64,000 nt of DNA from Adiantum capillus-veneris (GCA_014529385.2 CM043968.1:9300648-9364647); one strand, 5' to 3'; positions 9,441-22,079 are shown, counted from the stretch's first letter. The notes: a model not told the origin generated them from the letters alone. Program-made: numbers and translations.

Positions 9441-11780
9441 TTTTGGGTCAGAAAAGAAAAACTCGTTGCTTTTGATTATGCTTGTGAGCAAATATCGCCT
9501 CTTCATTCGATTTTTCAAAGGGCAGCTTTTGACTTCTCATCATGCTCTTCCTGTCTTTGCTTTTCTAGCAAATCTTTCCTCTTTCGTGGATTTGTCAATA
9601 GATTTTCCAGACACAACTAGTGACAATTTTAGGATTTTCAACAACCATGGTGTTGCTTTATGGAGCTATCCTTGGATATGACTTGTTAGCATGTTGCTCG
9701 CGCTTGCTTTTGTTCACTGCAGGGGCAGCCACTTACTTTTGCTTGCTTGTGGTGAAGGCCCTAGTGTTTGGTTAGATTTTTTAAAGCTTTGACCAAGACA
9801 ACTCTGTTTGCTTTTGCACTCATCTCTTGGTACCCCCCGCCCCCCCCCTCTCCTCGCGCCAACCACCACCACACAACAAAACAATCTATTTCTCTCTCAC
9901 CCACATTGACATTCACAGACACATTCTATACAATACTATTCTTTATTTTTTGATAGGCCATTCTAAATTCTTTAACATTTCTTATGCTTGTTTGCAGGAC
10001 TTGACCTATGGAAAATTAGCACATGGAGCAAGGAGGGCACAAGATTTTGAATGGATCTCATAGGCTAATGAAGGAAGAATCTTGAAGTCATAGTATGCAT
10101 GTAAGCTTTGCTACATAGAGGCCTTTGAGATCAATGCTTGCACATATGGATGGTCAAAGATTATGTGATCATGTTTTGTATGTAGGGAGGATTTGGAAGC
10201 CAAAAGAATGTGAAGTTTTGAAGACTATCTCACTTGCTGCTATCAACAACACCATAAAATTGTTTTATCTATTGTTTTGTCACAAGCTCTCTTTGTAATT
10301 TACACCATGATATTGTCATGATTGTGTTCATGGAGGAGAGGCCCTTATATTTGAGCATTACAAGCGACATTTGAGTTGTAGTGATATATTAAATGAAGCA
10401 AAATGATTATTCATATATCACAATCGATGACTATTATTTCACTGACAAACTCAAGTAAAAAAGGAGGTAGTAGGAAATCAGATTTAAGTTAATAATCTTT
10501 TTAGGAATGATATTTTGATGCAAGAAGTTGGTGAAGCTAAAAGCAACTTTATCACAAAGGGAGAGACTCTTCAAATGTTGGAAGAAGGGGAGATGCGATA
10601 CTCAGTGAAGTCTCAACGTAAAAAAACAAAAGATGAGCTCCTTTATGTAACTAATGCAAAAGGCTTAAATGTCCTTAACGCCCCTTGTCAACTCTTTAAA
10701 GTCAAATTTTTAACAAAAACTTGTACTAGTAGTGTAAGTGGTTATTGTTTTCTTGGTACATTAAGCTCTATGCTAGTTAGAAGAAGTTGCTTTGTATTTC
10801 TAGTCACTCCAATTCATAATTGTAGCCCTAGACATATGTTGCACTAGTTTGGCTCACATCAAACCATTGTAATTAGATAATATGCTATTACTTATCTTGT
10901 ACTAAGAGGTACTTAATAGCAGGAATCTTATGATAACTTGCTTAATTGATAGGCTAGTTTGACATCCATGTATTTCTAGTTAGAATAATAGGTATACCAA
11001 TTTACCATACACTGCATTTTTTATTTACAACTAGATATGCTAGTTAGATTTTTTAAATATGCAAGTCTATGTGCAAGATTTGATGGTAAGTGTACTAGGT
11101 ATGGTAGTGAGCATGTGTTAAATATGCTTCTTATTTTAAGAGATGCGTGACATTCTAGATATTTAACTTTGTGCTCAAATATGTGCTAGCATACTAGGTG
11201 CGCAAGTGTGCTTAGTAGTTGTGCTCTTGATCATAATGAATGTATAGTCTGCAAACTAGATGTAATAGGTTTGACAAGATTAAACCAAGCACACTCATGA
11301 AAAAAGCAAGCTTGGAGTTTTTCTGTGGTGTGTCTCTTCAGCCACCAAACCAAACAATTTATAAACACATTTTTGGGTGAATAAGAAACCTTGGAGTTTT
11401 TCTATGGTGTCTCTATTCATATTCTTCCCTAGGTAATTGCTTCCGTATGTACTAGCATAAGTTTATGCATTGCTTGCATTATGTATGCAAGCATGCTTGT
11501 TTTTCTTTGCCATACACTCATATTCACGTCTCTCCAAGCATGTGCACTGCTTGTATAAGCGTGTTTATGGTGAGATAGCATGTGGAATGCTTTCTAGTTT
11601 CGTCCATGTGTGTGTGCGTGCACGTTTGTAGAGAAAGATGGGCATAGTGGGAGGTAGTAGGAGCTTATACTTACATATGTGTGAGTAGTTGAGAGATGTA
11701 GAGGAGAAGAAGTAGCCTCTGTCTATGGCTTCTCTCGGTGATCTTACATGCTTGTAAATATCCTCGTTCTTTCTCCATTG

Positions 11781-11830
<50 letters not shown>

Positions 11831-12601
11831 ATGTGAGATGCCTCCAAGTCCCAGTTGGACCAGTTAGATGTTTTCATTGTGGCTGAGCATCCACTTTGCT
11901 ATGTTGCTTACATTTTTTGGCATTGTTGCAAGGGAAGTGATGCATGAGCTAGAGGACCTCTTTGGCACAAGAGTCTCATACACATGTTTTTTTCATAAAA
12001 ATTTTGGACTTGCACACATGGTGTGTGATCCAGATTGTTTGGGAGAGAATTTATATATAATGGAAGATTAGAAGTTTCTTGAGATTTGAGTGTTTTCACT
12101 TTGATCATTTAGTCTAGTTGATTGATAAGCCTACTATGCTAGCTAGCAATGCTTTGAAATTGTGGAATTTTCCTGCAGGTTGAAAGCAAAATATTCTAAT
12201 TTCAAGGTTTGGATGAGACACATGAGAAGTGGAATATGTTTTTTGTATGTTGAAGGATCGATTTACATTTTTTAAATACCACATACAAAGGTCCTTTATA
12301 GTGGGGACAATTAACCTCATGTGGTCTCATAGACACTCTATACATCAGGATTGCAATTCTGTTTGCAGTATTTGTGGTGTAGTGAAGACACTATCATGGG
12401 TTGCTTGGTTTTGTATCACGCTTCCAAAGGTGTTGCATGTTATTGGAATTAGCTCTTTTTCTAAAGAAAATAGATGTCGTTTTGACATAATAAGAAATGT
12501 CCAATGTGGGAATTGCAATGTAAAGACTTTCTACTGATGCTTCTTGGAGAAGAAAACTAGAAAAGGCTATTCTTGTTAAAATTTTTCATATCTGGAGAGA
12601 A
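9441..12601. other. No gene recognised (3.2 kb)
   Basis: AT-rich DNA with many phrases built on GCTAG, TAGTTAG and GCATG in 10.8-11.6 kb. The longest frame is 10515-10847 (+), Lys/Glu-rich at first, with a vague similarity in wording to the C-terminal part of copia Gag; I do not support it as a gene. A (CT)n run lies at 11786-11829. A frame at 12229-12537 has no recognisable domain. Confidence 0.4.
11786..11829. repeat. (CT)n microsatellite
   Basis: About 22 CT units, followed by unassigned DNA. Confidence 0.9.
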
Positions 12602-14012
12602 TGTCATAAAATCTAATAAATAACCAACTCAAATGTTTCTCCCATATTAAACTGATCATTTAATGTGGGAGAATAAATGGGAACAAGGGTTAGGATATAG
12701 ACATGTGCTTAAAGATCTATCTCAGCACGGGGCCAATGGTAAAGGGACCCAAATGAGAGATAGTCTATCAAAGAGCAAGGCTAACCAATGGAGCTTAAAG
12801 ACCTTAGGGTTAGCTTCATTGAAGACCTCCAATAGTTAGTGTTAAAAGTCCTTTGACCTTAGGTAAGCTAGGGCTGTGCTTGAGATGGGAACGCGGCCCA
12901 AACTTGAGGTGCTTGTCATGCCTGATGACTGAGATGTTTGAAGTGCTTGATGATTGAGATGCTTGAGGTCTTGTCATGCTTGAGATGCTAGGACTGTACT
13001 TGACCAAACCAAGGTTGAGGGTCTTGAGGTGTCACAAAAGTCAAACAAAATCCCTACAAGGAGGGGGTGAGCCATGCAAGAAGGGGGGATGGTTGCTTGA
13101 CCACTCTCTCTCCCAAAGGGCACCCCTTGCCCAAGAGGCAAGTAGGACACATGTCAAGCCCCTAGCTAGGTTACCCTCATGGTGTGCCTAAAGCGCATTG
13201 GTTGGCCTTCCAAGGGGTCCAATGATAATTTAGTGGATTTAACTAATTGTTTTACCACTTATCAAGTCTTCTCTCTCAAAGGGGAAAGGGGGACACTTGT
13301 CCCAAGGCTACTCTTGTTGCTTGATATATCATTGCTTGTGATTGGCTAGGCCAGGAGGGGTCCAATGACCTTCAAGCATGAGCTACAAGGGGGGGTCGAC
13401 CAAACAAGGCTAGGGGGTTGGTTGAGGGGTATAATCTCCCACACACACTCACACACACTCTCATTGTGTATTATGCAAAGTACAAGATCTCCCTCTCCTT
13501 CTCCAAGCAAGTAGAGAGGTTGAGAGCCTACACCAACACTCTTGGCTATGGAATGCAAATCCAACCAAGAGCCATGCTTCAATGCTTAAGCTTGCCCTAT
13601 TCTCCATCTTCATTACTATGCTATTATGTATGCTAGCAAGAAGAGTGATGATAAGTGAGGAAGTAATTTTTTCTCCTATGAAATGTTTCTTCTTCCTCTT
13701 CCATACCCTCATTCCCTGCTAGCTCTCTCCACCTTCGAAGGTGTTTGAAGTTTTGGGACTGAGGCTTGGGATAGTTAATGCTTTCCACAAAGTTTATGTT
13801 ATGCTCGTGATGCATGAAGCTTTCCATCTTCATGGCATCACCTAGGTCACAAGGAACACAAAGATTGTATTGTAACAAGTCTCTCTTGATGGGAGAAACT
13901 AGAATACAAATGCCTATTGGAGGGGGGACCAACTCCACATAAATCCGCCCCCCAACTGTTGTCATGTTCTCTAAATTCTCTCTCTTGCAAAAGTATTGTT
14001 CATGCCAAGTGG
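12602..14012 (+). repeat. 5' LTR of element A, inner end deleted
   Basis: Starts TGTCATAAAATC and matches the LTRs of B (31467) and C (58522) in order and phrasing: ACTGATCATTTAAT, the CACACACTC block, the GGGGGGAC block near 13922, and TTGTTCATGC. Compared with B, about 110-130 bp are missing after about 14012. The lost part includes the terminal AATGTTACA and the TGGTATCAGAGC primer site. The match resumes in the leader at CTTGCTTAAGAAG. Confidence 0.85.
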
Positions 14013-14406
14013 TTCGGCGTTTCTTGCTTAAGAAGAGAGGTCCTTAAGTAGCCTATAAATGGTGGATTTTGTTAATTATATTAGGGTAAGTGGGGCTGGG
14101 ATCTATTATCGGTTTTGTTGAGCCCATTATGTGGGGTATGGGGCACACCTCCTCGAGAGCTTTGGACTTAATAATGGGGTCTTTTTAGACTTGCCTACGG
14201 CTTCACGATTATTGATCCATAAGAAGTCCGAAAGGAGCTAGCCCTCGGCAATTCTGCAATATTAGACCCACTCCACTACTCTCATTAACCACTTCGAGCC
14301 GTGGGTGTAGATACTTAAGTGCTAATTTTCAAAGGCTAAGAGGAGTAGCAATTAAGGTTTTAAATTCCGAAAGCATACACTAAGTAAGTAAAAAAATTTT
14401 GCTAAC

Positions 14407-15770
14407 ATGGCTGACAATAACCAAGAGAGTAGAATGAACATCGTTAGCTTTGATTTTGCACATGAAGGTGTTAATGATGATGCCCCCATGTTTGTCAATT
14501 ATCTTGTTACTGGGTTGTAGCAAGCTATGGGCAACCCTGCTTTGCAAGCCAAAGTCACTCAACAACTTCGCGCTTATAGGATTTCCCTTCCTCTCCAAGA
14601 GGAGAGAGAGCTTAGGAGGCCTCTTGAAGAGACCCCAAAAGAAGACTCTCTCCCATCATACGAGAGGAGGAATCCAAAGAGCAAGAAAACAATGAAACTT
14701 TAAGTTCCTCTGAAGATGTGGCTCCTCGTAGACGGCGGTCTAGACTATCGCCAACTCCTCCCAAGAGGAGAAGATCAATACACAGTCTTTCTCCTTGTCA
14801 TTCCGAAAGGGAAGAGAGAAAACAAAGGAAGAAAAGGGCAAGAAAGAGGTCATCCTCTTCTCCTTTTTCTTCATCTTCCTCCTCTTTGGACGAAAGCTAT
14901 GGCTATCCTCCTAGAGAATACAAGAGGGAAGGATATCATAAATTAATACCTTGCATGGCGAAGGTCACAAAATCTCAAGAAGTTCAAAGAGGGGGGAAAG
15001 AGTATCTCTTTTCTCACCTATGATGGCATCTTTGGTACCACCGACAAAGTATTGACCTTCATCCAACAATTTGATGCGGCCTTTGGAGACGAGGGCTTCA
15101 CGGAGTCCTCCAAGCTATGGCATGTAGCTATGCACTTCTAGAAATTAGCTCGTCAATGGTGGGCTAGCCTTCATGGCAACGGCAAAGCCCCAAATACATG
15201 GAAAACTCTACAAGTTTCCATCATGAAGCAATTCCTTGCAAGCGATGCAAAGGAAGGACACGTGCTCACCGAATGGTGCAATTTGAAGCTTCTCTCTCAT
15301 GAGTCTATCCTCAAATATATAGGCAAGTTTTGGGATTTACATCTCAAGGCTACTATCTTCCAAAAGATAGACTTTGCAAAGAAAAATCAACAATTTTGTG
15401 CAGGATTACCTAAAGAGATGGCCGAATACGTCAACTCTCAATGGCCTGGTTCTATTACCAAAGTAATCCATCACACCATTGTTGCTTCACGCATCAATTT
15501 CCAAAAAGGGGCTAGACGGAATGTCAAGCCCATGGAAAACTAAGACAGAAATGATGCAAAGAGGAAAACTAATGCCCAAAATTCTTCTGAAGGCACTTCC
15601 AACAACAACAACAACAGCAATTGGTCCAAGGAGAAGGGAGTTTACAAAGGCAAAAACAAACTCTCTCGTGAAGGCTTGAAGCTTTTTGCAAGGACCATAA
15701 GTGTTTTAAGTGTGGGAAGCAAGGACATGGCTATCGTTCTTGCCCCAAGAAAAATGCTCGCAATAAGAGT
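14407..15770 (+). pseudogene. Gag of gypsy element A (broken)
   Basis: The start is the ATG at 14407 (MADNNQESRMN), which aligns with the starts at 33478 in B and 60506 in C. A TAG interrupts after about 36 codons. From 14716 to 14900 the protein is Arg/Ser-rich (RRRRSRLSPTPPKRRRSIHS, then a run of Ser). The capsid-like core follows at about 15.02-15.53 kb (FIQQFDAAFGDEGF, ARQWWASLHG, EYVNSQWPG). A CCHC zinc knuckle, CFKCGKQGHGYRSCP, lies near 15.70-15.75 kb in a different frame. Gag packages the element's RNA; this copy needs at least three frame changes and passes two stops, so it is dead. Confidence 0.85.
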
Positions 15771-15839
15771 CCTAGGGCTTCCACCATCGAAGCTCCAAAA
15801 GAGGATGCTCATTGCAAAGGATCATCTCTCTCCTATGCT

Positions 15840-17140
15840 TGGGGAAAGGTAAGGGAGCATGATATCTTCATCCTGTTTGACCTTGGCTCTTCCCACAACT
15901 TCATATCAATGGAGTTGTCCACCAAGTTGGGCATTAAAGATTTCGAGATGAAAGATATTGTAATGGCTGACACAACTTTCAAGGGACAACAAGCCTCCGT
16001 TAGTCCCTTGATTGGGAAAGTTGAGGCTTCATGTCCAAAGCTATATTTACAAAGAAGACTTTTTCATCTCTCCTCTCCAACATGAGGATGCTATCCTAGG
16101 GACGCCATGGTTTGATTGTATAGCTGCCAACATGAAGTTCCCTCAAAGGAGAATCTACTTCACCTACAAGGGAAAGAACATGTATATAGATGCTAGTGAG
16201 TGTGGTCGTACTATACCACTTGTAAATCCTCCTGCTTTTGATAAATCAATGAAGAGCTCAGTTTTTGGGTACATGATTTTTGTCAAAGAAACCCTAAAAG
16301 GTCCTAATGTTTTATCAAATGTAAATGGTAGGAATAAAAAAGAGTTAGAATTGTTTATTTTTCTAAAAGGGTTCCAAGATGTGTTCATCGATGATATCCC
16401 TATGGACTTACCTCCAAAACGAGGGGATGATGACCATCGAATTGAGCTCCTACCAGGAAGCTCACCACCTAACAAGCCTCCTTATCGAGTTTCTCAAGCA
16501 GAGGAGATCATGAGGCAAGTACAAGAATTGGTTGAGAAAGGGATGGTGAGGCCTAGCTCCTCTCCCTTTTGTTCTCCAGTCCTTTTAGTGCAAAAGAAAG
16601 ATGGTACATACCGTATGTGTGTGGACTATCAAGCACTAAACCATATGACTATCAAAAATAGATTTCCTGTGCCTCGGGTAGAAGATCTGTTTGATAAGGT
16701 ACAAGGCTCTACCTACTTCAATAGGATTGACCTTAAAAGACGCTATCATCAAATAAGGATAGTAGATGAAGATATAGTAAAGACCGCGTTTCGCACAATG
16801 TTTGGTCTTTATGAATATCTAGTCATGCCTTTTGTATTGACTAATGTACCAGCTACATTCAATCGTCTAATAGAGAAAATCTAATGTTTGGTCTTTATGA
16901 ATATCTAGTCATGCCTTTTGGCTCGATTAATGTACCAGCTACATTCAATCGTCTAATGGAGAAAATCTTTAGACCCTATCAAAAATTCACTGGAGTGTTC
17001 TTTGATGATATCATCATTTACCCCAAGTCTTTGGAGGAATATAAGCAACATCTCCAAGTGATTTTTCAAGCACTGAGGGAGAACAAGCTTTCTCTCAACC
17101 AAAAGAAAAGTGAATTTTTTCTTCAAGTCATTTAATACCT
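15840..17140 (+). pseudogene. Protease and reverse transcriptase of gypsy element A (broken)
   Basis: The protease active-site region reads ILFDLGSSHNFIS near 15.87 kb (canonical D-[ST]-G; here D-L-G). An open frame from 16012 to 16884 carries the linker AILGTPWFDC, the pre-RT motif [22 protein letters not shown] motifs [20 protein letters not shown] and DLKRRYHQIR, and FGLYEYLVMPF. An 86-bp tandem duplication (16798-16883 repeated at 16884-16969) then introduces a stop. The RT continues at 16884-17135 with the catalytic FFDDIIIY box. Catalytic residues survive but the frame does not. Confidence 0.9.
16798..16969 (+). repeat. 86-bp tandem duplication inside RT
   Basis: The segment beginning ATGTTTGGTCTTTATGAATA occurs twice head to tail, at 16798 and 16884. 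The copies differ at a few bases (TTTTGTATTGAC versus TTTTGGCTCGAT, ATAGAG versus ATGGAG). Elements B and C have one copy. 86 is not a multiple of three, so the reading frame shifts. Confidence 0.95.
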
Positions 17141-17171
17141 AGGTCATATTATCTCTCAAGATGGTATCTGT

Positions 17172-19038
17172 ATGGATCCATATAAGTTGAAGGTAATAAA
17201 AGCATGGCCTAATCCAAGGAATCTACATGAGCTAAGAAGCTTTATTGGTATGTGTGCATATTGTAGATGCTTCATAGAAAATTTTTCTCAAATAGCTGGA
17301 CCACTACATGACTTAACTAAGAAGAACGTTAAGTATTTATGGACTGCTAAGGAGAAAAATGCTTTTGACAAGCTTAAAGAGAAGCTTACCTCCCAACCAG
17401 TCCTCATGCTTCCGGATCTCTAAAAGCCATTTGAGGTCTAATGTGATCCTTGTGGTGATTGCCTTGGAGCAGTTTTGCTTCAAGGAGGGCATGGCATAGC
17501 ATATGAGAGCCGAGGGCTCAATACAGATGAACGTGTATTTGGCATTTATGAAAAAGAGCTTTTAGCTGTTCTACATGCCCTAAACACATGGAAGCATTAT
17601 TTATTGGGGACTCCATTTATTCTACGAACCGAGCACCAAAGTCTCAAGTACTTCATAACACAAACCAAGCTTTTCGACAAACAAATGAGGTGGGTAAATT
17701 TTCAACAAATGAGGTGGGTAAATTTTCTTTCGCAATTTAATTTTCATATTGATCACATTGCTGGTAAGCACAATCAAGTGGCTAATGCACTTTCACGACG
17801 ACCAAAAGTTAATGCGGTGTCTATAGCTACTTACAATGATCTATCTTCTACGATAGATGAGTATGCTACTGACCTTGACTATAGAGACATAATGTTAGTC
17901 CTTGCTTTGAGGAAGAAAGAGGAACCATTCACCTTGCAAAATGGTTATGTTCTGCACGGAAATAGGCTATGTGTTAACCACTCCCTTTGTGAAAAATTCA
18001 TGTATGAATCCCATGCTTCTCCCTATGCGGGGCATAGAGGCATTCAACCTACTCTCCGAGGAATAGAAACATACTTCTATTGGCCTACCATGAAAGTGGA
18101 CATACAAGAGTATGTTTCAAAATGTGTAGTATGCCAAAAGCTCAAGTATGATAAAGGGAAGCTGCTTGGATTACTCCAGCCATTGTCTATGCCAAATTCA
18201 CCATGGGAGAGTATATCCATGGATTTTATTTTTTGATTATCCAAGTCTATCCATGGGAATATGGATAATAGTCGACAGGTTTAGCAAGCAAGCACACTTT
18301 AATCCTTTCAAAAAGACTATTAAGGCACACCAAATGGCAACTCTCTTCATATCACAGATTTTCAAACACCATAGATTACCAACATCCATCGTGTCAGATA
18401 GAGATCCTAGAATGACCAGTAATTTTTGGAAATGTATTTTTGAAAATCTAGGAACAAAATTGAATTTCTCTTTGACATATCACCCACAGATGGCCAAAGT
18501 GAAATAGCCAATCTTACGATACTCGATCTACTAAAGACTTATGTTACAGAAGTAGATCAACGCTCACAATGAGAAAAATAATGTTCTCTTGTAGAGTATG
18601 CTGACAATAATACTGTACATACTTCTACGAGAGAAACACCTTTTGAAATATTGAGGAAAGACCTAAAACTCCCTTGCTTCTTAAACTACATGGGAAGATC
18701 TTCGCTGCCGATGGGTATAGTCGTGACCTACAAGAATCTTTTCAAAAGATTAAGGATTTTATATCCATCTCTTAACAAAGGCAAAAAGCTACCGTTGACA
18801 ATCACAAAAGGGCTTTAACGTTCAAAGAAAATAATTGGATCTTACTTGAGTTTCCGAAGGCTCATTTGAGGTAAACTACGGGCAAAAATCCTACTAGCCA
18901 TCAAAAGTATCATCTTAAGCTAACAAAAAGATACTATGTTCCTTTCCAAATCTTGAAGCCCATCAATGAGATGGCTTACCAACTCAAGTTGTTCAACCAT
19001 TGGTTCATACACAATGCTTTTCATGTGAGCCTACTTAA
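17172..19038 (+). pseudogene. RNase H and integrase of gypsy element A (broken)
   Basis: Frames in order: the RT thumb (17172-17423, LRSFIGMCAYCRCFIENFSQ), RNase H (17475-17780, with GIYEKELLAVLHALNTWKHY and LRTEHQSLKYF), the HHCC zinc-binding region of integrase (GHRGIQPTLRGIETYFYWPT, CVVCQKLK, about 18.03-18.15 kb), and the integrase core (MDFIF, IVDRFSKQAHF, SDRDPRMTSNFW) to about 18.5 kb. The last glutamate block (AKVKxAN, normally GQSEIAN) has lost its frame. Beyond it the text can still be followed (HWFIHNAFHVSLLN) to the copia insertion at 19039. A 24-bp in-frame tandem duplication at about 17682-17729 repeats QMRWVNF. Confidence 0.88.
19034..19038. other. Copia target-site duplication, left copy (CTTAA)
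   Basis: CTTAA precedes the copia 5' LTR and is repeated at 25450-25454. Removing the insertion restores the gypsy sequence as it reads in element B (CCTATTAAATCCTTACAAAG). Confidence 0.9.
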
Positions 19039-19321
19039 TATTGGGATGTAGGCATGTGGCCGTGGGAAACCACACTTATTTACTTTTTCTCCTAATGAAT
19101 ATAGGGAGAGAAAGTGAGAGAGTTGATTCACTCTCCCACTTTCCTCTTCAGTGACCCAACTCTCTTCGCAGCTTCTTCTTCCCCAATTCTCTCCCCCCTT
19201 CTCTTGCATCCTTCCCTCTCTAGCACACTCCTCCTACCACATCTGGGTCACTCTTTGCAGCTTCTTCTTCCCCAATTCTCTTGCATCCTTCCCTCTCTAG
19301 CACACTCCTCCAACCACATCA
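19039..19321 (+). repeat. Copia 5' LTR
   Basis: Starts TATTGGGATGTAGGC, where the 3' LTR has the canonical TGTTGGGGTGTAGG, and ends CCACATCA. It contains an internal direct duplication: AGCTTCTTCTTCCCCAATTC to TCTAGCACACTCCTCC occurs twice (about 19169-19229 and 19258-19310), which makes it about 60 bp longer than the 3' LTR. I could not recognise a standard iMet primer site just downstream. Confidence 0.85.
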
Positions 19322-19935
19322 ATTAAAGAAATTGAAGCCATCGAGCAGTGCAGTAGAAAGCATTTAGGAGCTGACACTAAGCATCCACAAGAGGACAGGG
19401 GAGCGAGAGCCTTGAGGCTTGCAAGGAACAGTGGACTCGGACAGTGCCCAGCACAATAAGCTTGAAGCAAAGCTTGGCTTGGTAGAGGCAGTGACGTCGT
19501 AGCTCCAAGAAGTTGTCCAATTGCAAAGGCAAGCAAACGCACACATAGTCGAGCAGGTCGACACCAAGGGGCTGCAGCAAATTGAGTGCTGGTCTACACT
19601 TGAGATCAATTGAAGCTCTATGAAATCACCTGCTCGGCTACAGATATCTTCTTGTATTGAAGCTGCTCAGTTGGGAAGCAAAGCAAGCTTGAGAGCGGTG
19701 AAGGAAACACTGTGTGTATGTGTAGACAAATAACAAGTTGAATTCGGGCAGGGAAGGCCTGCAAGGCACCGACACGTGCGGGGGGGCAACCAATCAAGTA
19801 GACAGAGATTGGGGATTTGCTTGCGAGCATAGTCAGCAGAAGCAGAGCCGCGAGCTGTAGAATCGAGTAGAAGGGGGGAAATCCGCCACACACAAGGCAA
19901 CGTTGTGGTGGAGGAGCAGGCGCCGAGCAAATATC

Positions 19936-19973
<38 letters not shown>

Positions 19974-21067
19974 GCAGGACATCCACACACACACACCGGG
20001 AAAATGACAGTATTAAAATAAAAATAAAAAATTTAAGCCTTTTAACACAAACATATTGTGTGTGCAAGGATGCATTCACACACCCCCCCTCCCATCTTTT
20101 GACTTTCGACCCCCGCTCACACAATCTCTCCTTGCAGCGGTTGAGACTCTCACATGCTGGCTGCAGGTCGGCACAATTTTAAAAATCTTGAACAGAGAGA
20201 GCAAGAGAAAGAGAGAGTTTACGAGATCCCTTGGTCCTGGAGAAAGGAGAGCAAGCACGTGTGCACTCAGCGTTGACGCGCACACACAGGCATTTGAGAG
20301 CTTTGATGAGCAAGCCCGGGCATCACTCCCGGAATCGACCCGATCTCGATGTTCTTCTTAGCTTCGAGCATAGGCATCTGCAACTGTTCGGCTAGCCACT
20401 CCCGTCTGGCGGCGACAGAGGACATCGACATTAGCGATTTAGTGCTCCGCATCAGCATATCAATTTTCGACACCATTTCTAGTGCACCGGCTCGACATTC
20501 TTACACATTGCGACGGATTCTTCGATATCCGACCCGACATCGGTTTCACACGGACGACATTTTCGCGATCAACAGTTGTACTTGCCATACACAGGAGTGA
20601 AGTGCCTCTATCATAGAGGAGTGACACACGGCATCGGCACCGCGAGCATTATACTACGTGTGGAGCCATTTTTGCAGTTTTTCCTGGTTGTTTCTGAGAC
20701 TGAGCCCTTTTTGAGACTGTGGCTACTCCATTTGTGTCTGCATTAGCCTTTGGTGGGTCAATAGCGTGAGGTTTTCTTTGAGTTGGGGTGTGCTGGAGTG
20801 TTGAAACACCTTCGGTGATACAAGTAGCTGGAGTTTCCCACTTTCGGTACCCTCGCCATAGGATATGTATCTGGACGGTTTTTTGTGCTTTTGACACCGA
20901 GTTGGCGGTAACATAGCAGTGGTTTTGTGCAGTAGATGTCCAGTTAGTGCAGTTGGCACATTTACTTGTATTTTGAGTGAGTTTTGACTCCTCATACAAA
21001 GGAGACTTTGCCCAATTTTTTGCAGCTTCTCGCCATAGTTTGGCACCTCTCAAACCCTCTTGTCACA
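19322..21067 (+). other. Copia 5' leader with (CA)n
   Basis: 1.7 kb between the 5' LTR and gag without a recognisable coding domain. It holds a (CA)n run at about 19938-19970 and a short second one near 19985-19998. Open frames here are low-complexity shadows. The length is generous for a copia leader; unrelated DNA may have been captured or inserted. Confidence 0.5.
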
Positions 21068-21900
21068 ATGATGGCTTCTTCTTCAGAAAAGAAGGAGTAT
21101 TTCATTCGCAAGTTCGATGGCAGCAACTTCACCATGTGGAAAGAGCGCATGAAAGATGTTTTGACAAACAAAAGCTTATTAGAACAGTTGAAAGAACGTG
21201 CAGGATGATGACTATACACAAGCTCAATGGGAGCTTTTGGATGCGAGAGCCATGGCTACAATACGTCTACATCTAGTTGAGTCAGTGTTCTTCACTATCA
21301 TAGGGAAGACAACAACCAAAGAACTTTGGGATAACCTGTGTTTCGCATGGGAGAGCAAAAGTGCATCCAACAAAGTATTTCTCATGAAAAAGCTTATGAA
21401 ACTCAACATGAAAGAAGGTAGCACAGTTTTAAGTCACTTAAACGAGTTCAACTCTTTATTCAGTCAGTTGATATCTCATGGCCTTAAAGAGTTTGACAAC
21501 GAACTCAAGTCTATATTCTTGTTATGCTCTCTACCCAGTTCATTGGACATGTTTTGCACAACCATTAGCAGTTCAGCTCCGAATGGCAAGTTAATGTTCA
21601 ATGCTGTCATGAGTTCCTCAGTGAAGAAATTTGACGTAAATCTCGTGATGGTGTTAGTCATGGAGATGCATATATGGCTGGCAGTTCAAAAAAGGCAAGA
21701 GACCGTGACAGGAACAAATACAAAAGCAAAAGTAGAGAGCGAAATCCTCGTAGTCCTAGCAGAAACAGGAACTCAAGTAGAGACCGCAGTGCCATAAATA
21801 TCAAGTGCTACTATTTCCATAAGAAGGGCCATTACAAAAAAAATTGTCACAGTTTCCTAAGAGATCATAAAAACATGCAAAATGATAAATCTGGCAAAGG
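21068..21900 (+). pseudogene. Copia Gag with CCHC knuckle (broken)
   Basis: The start is the ATG pair at 21068 (MMASSSEKKEYF). The UBN2-type Gag core reads FDGSNFTMWKERMKDVL, then after a frame change QAQWELLDARAMATIRL, TKELWDNLC, KVFLMKKLMKLNM, LNEFNSLFSQL and LPSSLDMF. After a further frame change the basic linker is followed by the zinc knuckle CYYFHKKGHYKKNCH near 21.81 kb (CxxCxxxGHxxxxC with the second Cys replaced by Phe-His). Two frameshifts prevent a continuous Gag. Confidence 0.88.
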
Positions 21901-22079
21901 CAAAAGTACGGTAAAGATCGAGGAGCTCAATGTGGTTGAGTCTCCCATACCTACCACTACAGTCGATGATGCTCCTTCTCCACTGATGCACATTATGACA
22001 ACAGAGATTCATGCAGAGGTGACAACAGATCCCTTAGATGTTCTCATTTTCACTTCAAATCTTACTCGGGATGCTTTGA

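Noticed and set aside
8282-9518. A noncoding 300-bp satellite suggested by the periodic phrases at 8.0-9.4 kb
   Set aside because: The minus strand translates into PPR motifs with the correct spacing, which explains the periodicity.
10515-10847. 110-codon frame that might be a small gene or copia Gag tail
   Set aside because: No recognisable motif, no splice or promoter context, and no other copia domain nearby.
20056-20600. Open frames in the copia leader as a separate gene
   Set aside because: Low conservation, microsatellite neighbours and a location between LTR and gag argue for leader sequence.
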